DNA of 64,000 bases. Origin: Pycnopodia helianthoides (Eukaryota; Echinodermata; Asteroidea; Forcipulatida; Asteriidae). A program made the position numbers and the translations under genes. Every line of letters begins with the position of its first letter. Position 1 is the stretch's first letter. Below are positions 1 to 10,700 of the stretch, one piece after another. The DNA lies in contig CM063253.1 in the NCBI GenBank assembly GCA_032158295.1, positions 7,905,001 to 7,969,000 on the forward strand. Reading direction: 5' to 3'. The notes below the pieces were generated by a model. The model searched no databases. It was given only the letters and a program-made list of their open reading frames with translations, and was not told the origin of the DNA.

Positions 1-690
1 GACATTGTTTTGTTTTACAGCATATGTAATTTGAGTCGGAGGTTCATCATACAATTCAGTGATTTATGTTTTTATGTTTTATATACATGCAATTATTATA
101 ACTGTTTATCTGTTGTCTTGCCATTTGAATGTGCCATTTTGCCATTTTACAATTTTAATGTAAAATGAGTCAAAAAACCATCATAGAAATTAATTGGTTT
201 ATGTTTTTATGTTATTATATATATATGCAATCATTATAAATATTTATCCATTGTATTGCCAATTGACTGTGACGATTTGCCATTTTACCATTTTAATGTA
301 AAATGAGTTAAAAAACTGTCATAACAATTGATTGATTTATGCTTTTATGTTATATATGCAATCATTATAAATATTTATCCATTGTCTTGCCAGTTGAATG
401 TGCCGATTTCGTCATTTTACAATTTTAATGTAAAATGAGTCAAAAAATCGTCATAACAGTTAATTGATTTGTGCTTTTATGTTATATATGCAATCATTAT
501 AAATATTTATCCATTGTCTTGCCAATTTACTGTGACGATTTGCCATTTTACAATTTTAATGTAAATGAGTAAAAAACCGTCATTGAAATTAATTGGTAAA
601 TGTTTTTATGTTGTGCATGCGATCATTATAAATTTTATCCATTGTACTGCTAGTTGAATGTGACAATTTGCCATTTGACCATATTACTAC
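1..690. repeat. AT-rich satellite-like tandem array, about 132-bp unit
   Basis: About five diverged copies of an AT-rich unit run head to tail. The landmark TTTTAATGTAAA recurs near 153, 291, 423 and 554, so the period is 131 to 138 bp. Each unit also holds a TTTATCCATTGT block and an AATGAGT block. The array lies upstream of the first visible nardilysin-like exon and is therefore probably intronic. No reading frame is shared between copies. Short open frames here look like chance. Confidence 0.85.
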
Positions 691-784
691 TTTAAAATGT
701 ACTATTATACTATGTGTAATTCCTTGCTCTTTTTTCCTCTGGCAACAAGTGTAAATTTTACTAACAATAATCATAACAACCTCC

Positions 785-1200
785 CTCATTCTAGAGCAGA
801 TGTCTTACCCACTAAAAGACAAAGCCCTTGGCTCAATTCTATGGTGCTGCTTAGGCACAAAATGTAGCTAAGCAAAACATAAGTTATTATTATTAAAAGT
901 ATCATACAGGATTGGTAGAGTTGACAAAATAGTCGTAGACAGTGTTTATGTTTTGTGTGATCAACCATTATACATGAAATTACAACCCTGTGAAAAGTCG
1001 GGCTTAATCTGTTGTGTGAGTCAGGAGGAAATGGTAAAAAGAGCACGCACAATTTTCAGCATGTAAACACATTGTCCTTAAATTTGGTTGTAACATTTAT
1101 GACTCCATTTTAGAGGGGAATATTTTACAGAAAAAATGGTTCTAGTATGAACTTCATAATCAGTAAGCTTTTAGACTAAAATTAAATAATGATGTTTTTT
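785..1200. repeat. Fragments of two dispersed repeats
   Basis: The stretch from about 890 to 975 is the reverse complement of a segment near 41690-41800 (shared block GTTTATGTTTTGTGTGATCA). The stretch 1100-1195 matches 24268-24362 in the same orientation (shared AAATTAAA(T/C)AA(T/C)GATGTTTTT). Both are non-coding fragments of dispersed elements in the intron before the first nardilysin-like exon. Confidence 0.6.
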
Positions 1201-1265
1201 TATCCTTTATATTTAATCCAAACCTTAATAATACCTTTAACATAACTTCACTTTTGTCGCTTCAG

Positions 1266-2352
1266 GTGGACGCCCTCAAGAGTCTGTCTCAGCAAGAGGT
1301 TTGCGATTTCTTGGTCGATCACATCAGGGGCGGAGCTCACTTCCAAAAACTCAGTACTCAGGTGAGTAACTGCAACGTTCCACAATCAGGCATGATCGTC
1401 TTCCTCCTATAGTCTGATTTCCCATTTTTCTTGCCCTCAGAAAAAAAATTAGCCAAATTGTTATTAAAATGCCTGAAAAGTCTATTAGAGCCTACACCAT
1501 GTGTCAATTTGGCCGTCAAATATTGAGATATCTTTCTGCAGTGTGTAAACTTGGCTGTGATAATAACTATTACATGTTGTATAACATTGAATAAGTATTT
1601 ACTGTTATTGTTGTTGTGATGATTTAAAAAGAATTCAACTGTGTTATACTGTACTGTTTCATAATGTGATCCATTGATTACACAAATTTTTTGTGAATCC
1701 TTCTTCATTCCAACTAATCAAAACAGTGGGAGACTTTTGAGACAATAGCCGGTGTCCCACTCATCGGTCCTTTTCCATTGCTCTCAGCGATGAGAATAAT
1801 AGAAAAAGACCGTTGAGTGGGACGCCTGCTTTCATCTCGAAAGTTCTCCCATTAATATAGGTTAGTTGATATTTTGCAGTTACAATCCAGGCCTAATACT
1901 TAAGTGGAGTCGCCTATTATTATCGGTTTAAGTTGATATTATAGCAGTTATGATCCAGGCCTAACACTAAATGTAGCCCACTCTCTCCTACATAGTAAAC
2001 TGAATTAAGCTGTAGAGATTAATCAAAGTAACCTTTTAGTTGCCTTATGAAATATGAAATATCTTCTTTTCTGAACTCATCCTGTTTTGTAACCCTTGAT
2101 TCGGTAACAGGTTGTTGGAGTTGGCAAGCTTGAACAGCATAACCACGACTCAGCGACTACTGCGGTAGATGGAAACACAGAGCAGTCCGGTGGCGACTCT
2201 TCCAAGACTTCCCTCGTGTTTTTACCGTTGGATGAAGCGGACAGCAAGAAGGTCGTCAATGCAATCGATGCATTCAAAGCGGGCTTGTCAGTGTATCCAG
2301 TGACAAAAATAAGAGCTGATTCCGATTGATTCCCACCGCATTGCTTCAAAAG
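1266..2352 (+). CDS. NRDC: Nardilysin-like M16 metallopeptidase, last two coding exons (5' part outside window)
   Basis: Two exons join in frame: 1266-1361 (32 codons, donor CAG|GTGAGT) and 2111-2329 (73 codons including TGA; acceptor AACAG|GTTGTT). The exon itself runs on to 2352. The 104 residues resemble the extreme C-terminus of nardilysin and insulin-degrading enzyme: a helix with ALKSLSQQEV, then an LSTQVVGVGK strand, an acidic Ser/Asp-rich linker, and an end reading AFKAGLSVYPVTKI. The VVG-GK block and the final Y-V-KI favour nardilysin over insulin-degrading enzyme. The family has a catalytic HXXEH zinc site in its N-terminal half, which is not in this window. Nardilysin cleaves N-terminal to Arg in dibasic sites and promotes ectodomain shedding. 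This C-terminal domain is a non-catalytic M16 fold. No upstream exon was found in 1-1265. The M16 call is firm; the nardilysin assignment is good but rests on 104 residues. Confidence 0.82.
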
Positions 2353-2960
2353 GTAAAATGATGCCCTCATCACCTTTTAATTTGGGGGTTGAAAAAAGAA
2401 AAGTTGACCAGAGCGGGACTTGAACCTGTAGGATTGATTGTGCTTTTTGTTTTTGAGTTTAGAGCTATGAAAATTAATTAATGAAAAAAATAGAATCAGC
2501 TGTTGCACATTCTCACCAACCAAATTGACGTACTGCTTAATGCATTTTTTTTAAACAGCATCACATTTTGATATTTTATAAGTGAGGCTACCCCCTGACA
2601 TCAGCAGTACAGGACAATAGTGTGAAAAGATGGGCCAAATACTAAACATTGCGGGACACCTTTCATTAATGCTTGAACGTGTACAATGCTTTTTTTTTTT
2701 CTCTTCAGATCCAGTGCTCACAACCTGAAATGATTCTCGGCTGCTTCATTGCAAATTATAAAATGGATAACTTCACCACAACCCTTCCCCAATTGAGATG
2801 GAGACGAGAGGGGAAGGGCCAGGGAACAACCATCCTGTGTGGTATGAGCAGTGCAGGTCACCAGCCACGTCATTAGTGCGAGGCACCAGTCAAAAAGAAA
2901 TACACCAATCACAAGCATGGAAATTATGAGAATAAATGTTTCTAGAACTATTGCATTAAT
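2353..2960 (+). other. 3' UTR of the nardilysin-like gene with a probable 3' UTR intron and poly(A) signal
   Basis: A donor-like AAAG|GTAAAA sits at 2349-2358, 23 bases after the stop codon. A strong acceptor (a T-run followed by CTCTTCAG) ends at 2708, so an intron at 2353-2708 is likely. The last exon would start at 2709. An AATAAA hexamer at 2931-2936 is the probable poly(A) signal, placing the transcript end near 2950-2960. The splice junction would be only 23 nt past the stop, too close to provoke nonsense-mediated decay under the usual 50-nt rule. Confidence 0.55.
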
Positions 2961-3063
2961 ATATTTATATGAACAAGTTTCAATGCTTTAATATGAAAAA
3001 TGTTCAATCACAAAATGGTCTATTGACCCATGTCTATTGACCCATTTAAGAAAAAGAAATTAT

Positions 3064-3372
3064 TGTCAGCTGTCTTGCTCAAGGACACAAGTGTCATGAC
3101 CGGGATTCGAACCCACACCCTGATGACTTAACCACCAGAGCCCAATGTTATAGAGCTGCTTAAGCCCCAAATATTGCCTTAAAGATTTCTGCTGAGCAAA
3201 AATAAGGATACGTCAAAGATTGTACATGCGTATGGCAGTTTGGCCGGTAACCTTATTCTGGGAAGCACAACGTATGTTGTTCTTAACTGATTGTTGTGCT
3301 TCAGCAGCTCTATGAATTTGGGCCTTGAACTTGAGTCAGATACTCCAAACCGCTCGGCCACGATACACCATG
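3064..3372 (-). mobile_element. tRNA-derived SINE (family A) interrupted by a hairpin MITE (family B)
   Basis: The reverse strand reads as the SINE head: an A-box-like GGCCGAGCGGT at about 3350-3360, and the B box GGTTCGAATCCC at 3099-3116, followed by the CTTGAGCAAG block. Between the two halves, 3144-3312 is a complete MITE whose ends are inverted copies of the GAGCTGCTTAAGC/GCAGCTCTATGAA type. The SINE was therefore in place first. Both are non-autonomous and non-coding. Confidence 0.75.
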
Positions 3373-3969
3373 GAGAGAGGTCAAGGGAGGTCAAGCAAAA
3401 CAAATCAGTACAAAACAGCGTCATAGGTCATCAAATTCCAGCATCTCTGGATTTTATTCGTCATTATTATCACAATTTGGCATAAATTGTTCACATTACA
3501 CCATTCAGGGAAATCAAATCAAACTTCGTATCGTCAGATATTTTTATAGCAGGTATAAAATCAATAGGAGTGTAGTGTCGGCTAGGTGGCAGCAAATGTA
3601 AGTGTCCTTTACTGACATGCGCTCATGTCCAGACCTACATACAATTAACCTCAAGGATTCAGGTTCGGAGTTAAATATCCAGTCTGTTTTTAAAAAAAAA
3701 TCAGTGCTATGAAAAAATAATAATAATCATCATGTAAAAATAATCAGGTTTGTCTGCTGCCACCTGGCATCTTCAAATTTCTGCATTATAAGAGCGCCTT
3801 AAAACACCAACAATCAGGGATATTATTCTAATTCATTTCATATATTGAGCATTCCATCAGTGACACAGCAAAATATTTCATTACTTTTTTTCAAAGGGGC
3901 GGTTAAAAATCTATAAAATTTACAAAATTAAATTTTTAGTTAGCCATACAGTGCAGTTAGATTTGAATA

Positions 3970-4470
3970 ATGTCTGGTACAATGACTTGCGTAGTCACAA
4001 GTTACCGCTTAACTTTGAATTCCTTGGACTGTAGAGACAGTTCCTATGTTACATGGTTCGGGGGCAAGCTTTTGTGTAGCAACTTTCAGACGAGCAAACC
4101 CTGGTACCATACGCATTCATTCAGAATTGTGTGTTCGCCGCTCTTTTGAGGTAACTACACAAAAGCTTGCCCCTGAACCAAGTGAGCTGTGGTAGAGCTG
4201 CCAACTAACTCTACCTGATTCTGCAGAAAGTTCCCTGAAAATAAACGAATCTCTCCATGTTCTGATGAACAAATTTGAAAATCTCCCTGATTATGGAAAC
4301 TTTGTCCCTATGTTTAACGTAATTCAAACTCCCTGATTGCTGTGCAAAACCTCCCCGACTGCAAGATGCAAATGTTGGCAGCTCTGCAGAGAAGCAACTG
4401 TCTCTATAGTCTGAGGAATTCAAATGTAAGCGGGAACTTGTGACTAAGGAAATCAACGTACCAGACATTC
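3970..4470. mobile_element. Nested inverted-repeat elements
   Basis: Three pairs of arms sit inside one another. The outer arms are about 3970-4050 and 4390-4468 (shared GGAATTCAAA region, inverted). The next pair is 4057-4081 and 4151-4177, each carrying AAGCTTTTGTGTAG or its complement. The inner element, 4192-4388, is bounded by AGAGCTGCCAAC and GTTGGCAGCTCT; a second copy of it lies at 52189-52373. This looks like successive MITE insertions. No coding capacity. Confidence 0.7.
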
Positions 4471-6497
4471 TTCACATTTCTCTCGCAAATGGCTTATTAA
4501 TGCCATGCAAGGACAAACCGCTGCGCCGTGTTACTATGGGCACCACATCCTTAAACAATAAACAGTGAATGCGAATGGGTAATAGCCACAAAGCCATGGC
4601 AACAGAATGTTACGCACATTTTTTATATGACATTTTGTTTTTAATGATGTTGATATTGTAAGATGAGATACTAAGTCATTAAACTTCTACAACTTTTATT
4701 AAAATGCTTTCAAGTGGTCTGAGTAATTGTGAAACTCCCCAATGATTATTCCGTTAAATCAAACACACAGTAAGGTTACATTTTCATGCATGTACCTTGG
4801 TGCACTGCAAATCCAAAACCCACATCGTCCCATCATCTTAAATCCCTCGTAAATTGTTCACCATTTATACTTTAATAGATAGAATACGTTATAGTTTAAA
4901 TAGATTTCGAATTTCTTTTTTAATGCCTCTTCTTCTTTTTTTCTTTTCTTTTGTGCGTTTCAAATTCTAAATTATTTTTATTCATGAGATTTAATATCTT
5001 ATAATCTAATTTATTATTAACCTTACAGGTTGCAGGTAACTTCAAACCACGGGGATGTTAGAAGTTGTCTTAGTGGACCATTGTTACCTTTGTTTACAAG
5101 AAGAGAGATCCTGTACATTCCAGGGCATTGCCTGGCAGGCGAGAAACTACCTCGGTCATGGGACGACTTTCTACATTTTGTGTCATAATTTCCGCATAAA
5201 TTCAAGAGTCATAAAAATAACAGCTGAGGAAGTTGTGAGGTGTGCCCCTCCCCCTTACTTCATATCAAAAGTTGATAAAAATCAGACAGTGCAATCTCCA
5301 TAAAATGTAAGATTTTATGTTTTCTTCCATTGAGCTTTGTAAAAATCGTGCCTGCCTGAAGTCCAGGCTCTGTGGCTCTTTTGTAAACATGTGACGTCAC
5401 ACATTACATGGTCTATTCTTACGCTTAGTTGACATGGGCCCAATTTCCTACAGTTAAGCTGGAAGTATAACTTAAATTTAATTTATTAAGCAAAAAAAAA
5501 AGGAGGGAACCAGTCGCTGACAATGGACATTCCGCAGTATAAATAAGGCTGGTAACCAATTTCTCTGTACTTCCTGGAACAGAACTTGGCACATAGGGCC
5601 TTTTGGAAACCACATTTTGGACTCGACCAGCCCTGGCTGAGGCTCCGCCAGTTAGTTTGAAAACAAGCCATTTAAGTACGGGGCATCAAACCAGGCAGAT
5701 GGAGTAGAAGTTAAAGCTTTAAAAAAGGGCCATCAGTTTCTTAATTTAAATCACTGGTGGCTCGAAATATCCCAGCCAAAACAAAGTAGAAGTTGATCTC
5801 CCCTTCATAAAAAAAAATGCTTTTTCGTTATTGGCAGTTTATTCTAGACCGGGTCAAAGGTTAGAACTTGGTGCACTAAATAGACCCTTATGCATATGAC
5901 ATCATTTGAGTAGAGCGCCCTCGGCTAGAGGTAAAAAGAAGGTTACTCATTGGCCGATTCTGTGCGCTGTGAGTACATAGATGTGTGTTTTCCATTGTTA
6001 CATCATTGTAACATGTCAATGCATTGTTCTGGGAAAACACGCACTATGATTACAATTTGATATTCAAAATTTCTCCCTGGAGCTATTTTCAATTATATTC
6101 ATCAAAACAAATGTCAGAGAATAAACAATGCTGTCAATACAATTTTAATGTAATTACTTAAACGTTGCTAATTATTTTATGTTGACGTTATCAAGTCTAT
6201 TATGGTTTAGTTATTCACATGGACACCAAGTACATGTACTTTGATTTTTTTAAACACAGCTTTTGATTGGCTGTTCAGGTATCTGGTTGACCAATCGGAT
6301 GATTGATGAATAGTGATTAGCCAATCAGGTAAATCGTATGCTATTGCAAAAAACACTTCAACAGAACCTGCACAAGACCACATGTTGTGTTGTACAATAG
6401 TTACACCAGACAGGGTATTTGTTTTACAAAGACTACGTACAAGTAGTTTCTTTTACATTTGCTTAAATATGAAGGTGTAGATTTGAAAAGCTACAGT

Positions 6498-6655
6498 AAA
6501 CAAATATAATGCAGTTTGAGGGGTGGACAGTTGGTATTAGCTCACCGAGGTATTGCAAGTTGACAAACTAGTTCCTGAGGTGAACTAGTTTGTCAACTTC
6601 TAATACCAAGGGGATGTCAACTGTCCATGCCAAATAAACCATATTGTATTTGATG
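6498..6655. mobile_element. Palindromic hairpin element
   Basis: An inverted repeat of 18 to 19 bp (AGTTGACAAACTAGTTC and its complement, 6556-6599) is separated by about 7 bases. Outer arms extend the palindrome (GGACAGTTGGTATTA against TAATACC...AACTGTCC). The size and symmetry fit a MITE-type hairpin element. Confidence 0.65.
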
Positions 6656-7533
6656 TATTGTACATCATAAATATTCAGTTGTCTAGTTCCGCATTATTGA
6701 GCTCGGGAAAGCAGGGATAGACTTTGATTTGTGCCGCCATGCACCTGTTTATGTGTGTGGCAATTTTTTTTGCGCTTGCATACTAAACCCGTGCCACAGT
6801 TCCACAGTTGCTTCGTTAAGTGCACGTGTAGTAAATTACAGTCTACTACGCATGCGTTTTACAGAGCAAGTATGGAACTGTTCGTGTATTTACCCTGTTC
6901 ATGAATACTCAAACGCGCTTTGTAAACAGCACAAAATAGCATCTGGCACAGGATGGTGAGGGGACCAGTTAGAATTCGGCACTCAATCATGAATATGTAT
7001 GAGGTGTAGTAATACTAATTAATCAATCTTTAAAAATGAATGTTGGGGGAGAAAGCACTATAAAGGCTGAATGTGTTATGTTACTGGCCGGGGCCCAATT
7101 TTATAGAGCTGCTTTAGCACAACAAAATTACACTTATAAAAATAAGGTTATCAGCCAAAACACCATGTCACAGTATGTACAATCTGTAACTGGTATCCTG
7201 CCTTTTTTTTGGCTGAAAACTACTGGCCTCTGGCTGATGGTCCAGTGGGTATTTTGAGCCCCACTTTTGATTGGCCAATCAGGTCACTACCAGCTCTGCA
7301 CTGGCCAATCAGAGAAATAACAAATTTAAACGTTCATCGCACCAACTTTTACTGTAAAGTGTAATTTAATCGTGACATTGTTACACAAAAGATACACTTT
7401 GGGTTTACATTCCATCAAGCCAAAAGTGACCCATCAACTTTAAAACCTGTTTAGTTAGATAAGGGATGGGGGGGGGGAAGGAGAAGTAAAACGTGCAGCT
7501 AAAATAGTAAACGAAGTAACTAGAGTTAAATAC

Positions 7534-7716
7534 TTTATTCCCCCGAAAATGAAATACAAGTAAATTCATGATAAAAAGCTACTCTCTTTCTGAACTTAAA
7601 AAGCCTTTCACTGATCTGGTTTTAGCCCCGGAGCTCTTTTTTAAGCTAAAGCTCCTTTGGCAGCAGGTTTGCAGCTAAAGTTTTTTAAAGAAAAACCAAT
7701 GTCTGACTTTTTAATT
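7534..7716 (-). other. GLDC 3' UTR with poly(A) signal
   Basis: On the minus strand an AATAAA hexamer (TTTATT at 7534-7539 on the plus strand) lies about 180 nt past the GLDC stop codon at 7717-7719. It is the first canonical signal downstream, and no competing exon intervenes. The transcript end would be roughly 10 to 30 nt beyond it. Confidence 0.6.
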
Positions 7717-10700
7717 TCATTGGTAGGCGTCCATTGGAGGGCATGCACACACTAGATTCTGATCTCCGTAAACGTCATCGATGCGGCCGACCGACGGCCA
7801 GAACTTGGTGTCTGGTTTGACAAACTCCTGCAAATAATCCAGGGAAGAAATCTCGTTAATAAAGAATCTCAGAAATGTCAAACGCGAAAGGGTTACACTT
7901 TGTTATGACAAGAGTAGTGTTGTGTAGTCAAGTACTCAGTCAAGTACCAAGTACTGCCGAGTACTAGGATGGCCGAGTAGTACTTGAGTACAAGTACTCA
8001 GGCCTACGAGTACGAGAAACAAACTTCGAGTACCGAGTATTCTGTAATCCAAGTACTGAGTCCAACAGCTTAGTACCAAATATTTGGATCCAAGTACAAC
8101 TTGAGTACTTTAAAAAAAAATTAAATACTGCAAAATTAGGTGCAAAATCTGGGGTTTTTTTTTACACTTATTTCTGGACAACAATGTGTGCTTGTTATGA
8201 TTACTATCATTTGAACATGAGAACACCACAGATAACTTAAATTTTACTGTTTTCCAGAACTTTATTTCTCTATTCCTTGCATTAATGCATGTATAGGAAA
8301 GCAGAAAGGAAAGGTTTTTTTTTTTTACTACGAGTCCGAGTACATTATTGTCCAGTATTCGAGAACATGACTTTGAGTACAGGTTATTTTTCAGTTGAGT
8401 ATCAAGTACGGATTTTTATGAGTATGAGAACTTTGCTAGCCGAGTACCAGTCAAAATGGTACTCGAGTCGTACTCAAGTAAAATAAAGAGACGGAACTGC
8501 AACTGTCTTTGCTAAGTTAAATATTCAAATGGCAAATTTCGGCTGGTATCCCGTTTTGCTGAGCAGGTTTTTTCCTATGCTTAACAATTTATACATTGTA
8601 CACGAGAGTGGGCCCTAGGGCTTACCATCGGAAATGCTGCTTGCTCCCTGGTGTAAGGCCATGGCCAGTGGTTAGCCATCACGATACTCTGTGAATGAGG
8701 GGCATTCTTTAGTGGACTCTGTTCCAAGGCGATCTTTCCGTCGTTGATTTCGCCAATCTCTTCCCGGATATCTGCAGAGAGGGGTACAAATTAAATTGCC
8801 ATAAAGTGTGAAGCCCGACTGGTTAAATACTTATTAGTGTTTGAGTTTTCAAATCATACTTAAGAAAGTAGGATCAGAACCTAGCTGTTTATTGACTGCT
8901 CACCAATCTCTTTGATTTTTGTATTCCTGAAACGTAATTTAATCAGCTTTAGCAATGAGTTTGCATTGCTTGTTTTACTCTAAATACAATCTCAAGGTGC
9001 AGATTTAAACAGAGTTTGTAAAATTCACATCTGAACTGTGTAGGTGCATTCACCGTATGATATCACATTACAGACTGGCATAGATAATCTATCGTTCAAA
9101 ATTACTGAGTGTGAATAATATAAATTGAATGGTCAGACAGTAGGAGGGTTGACTGTGTACTGTGTAGATGCATTCACCACATTGTATCAGATTGCAGGCT
9201 GGCATAGTTTATCCATCATTCGTGCTGTTTTGTAAAAAACATTGTTTCTCATGCTTGTGTGTCAAACAATTCGGTCACCGGCAGTTGTTTATCTCAAAAA
9301 CAAATTGTCCCTCTGACCAATATAACAATTAGATGTTTGTTAACTCTCACAAAAATCACACCTGAAAGAGAAGTCCACAATGTTTTTTTAATTAGAACCT
9401 ACAAACTAGACTTTTTGCATTGTCAGTACTTACAGAGCAGTGCATCACAGAACCGGTCCAGCTCTGCCTTGTCTTCACTCTCTGTGGGCTCCACCATGAG
9501 GGTGTTGGTTACCGGCCAAGACATCGTCGGTGCATGAAACCCTACACAATTATATAACCACAATACAGTCAATGTACATTAAATGGTGTTGTATAATTGA
9601 TAACCTGCATGTGCTCTGCTTTAACATTCTTAGTCATAAGGCAGGACCCTATATTTGTGCCAAGATATGTCAAAATGAGGTGATCCTTGTGGAACATTTT
9701 CCAGAGAGTTGTTGAAACCATTCAACCGGATGGATTGTGTACCCGCTGGCACAGCTGTGTAACTGTACATTGTAAATACTTTCACAGCATGATATCATAA
9801 AGTTGGCAAAGTTAATCTACCATTCAAAACCACAGTAGGTGCACTGACTGTAGGTGCATTCATCATATTATGGTATCACATTGCACACTGGCATAGATAA
9901 TCTATTGTTCAAAGCTACTGTGAATGATATATATTGAATGGTCAGACAGTAGGAGGGTTGACTGTGTACTGTGTAGATGCATTCACCACATATCAAATTC
10001 CAGGTGACATAGTTAATCTATCATTCAAAACCACAGTTGATGATATTGAATGGTTGGACAGTGGGAGTGGTATAAAATAAAGTGTTGTTGGAAGAAGTGG
10101 AAGGGAGTTGGGCATCGACAAAAATGCCAACAACAATAGCCCGACTTACCGAAGTCTTGTAACCTCTTGGCAATGTCTGTCGCTTCCACTCCACACATCT
10201 GCTTGAACTCACGAGTGTCTAAAATAAACTCATGGGCGATGAACCCTGACAAAAAATGGAACATGGGAATTGATGATTTAACCTCAGAGAGTGAATGAAG
10301 GGAATCATTTTTGTGGCGTGTTGTGACCGAGTGGTCTAGTTCACCGGACCCAAGCTCTGGTGTTGTCAGCAGCACAGTGTGGGTTCGAATCCCAGTCATG
10401 ACACTTGTGCCCTTGAGCAAGGCACTTAACCATAATTGCTTCGTAAAAAGTTGGGAAGGTAATGCATTCTGCTCTACCAGCCAGGCTCCCAGTGGATGAT
10501 ACCCAAGCCTACATCCTTACGGACTGTGAAGGGGGGTAACCCTGTTTCAGCCCCAGGAGTAGGTGGCAACGTGCCTCTGGTGTCAGTTGATTTGGGTCAA
10601 CAGCCCAAATCAATTAAGTGTAGCCCTCACCTTGAGTGGCCGTTCGGCCTTGTGAGTTAGGCGATATCTCATAAAAAAAATAAAAAAATAAAAAATTTAA

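Larger units (their letters stand above)
2961..7533. other. Intergenic region between convergent 3' ends, repeat-filled
   Basis: No exon with family similarity was seen on either strand. The region holds an interrupted SINE (3064-3372), nested inverted repeats (3970-4470), a hairpin element (6498-6655) and part of an AT-rich hairpin element (7090-7230). The stretch 4480-6490 holds short chance open frames only, including those at 5023-5671. Confidence 0.7.
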
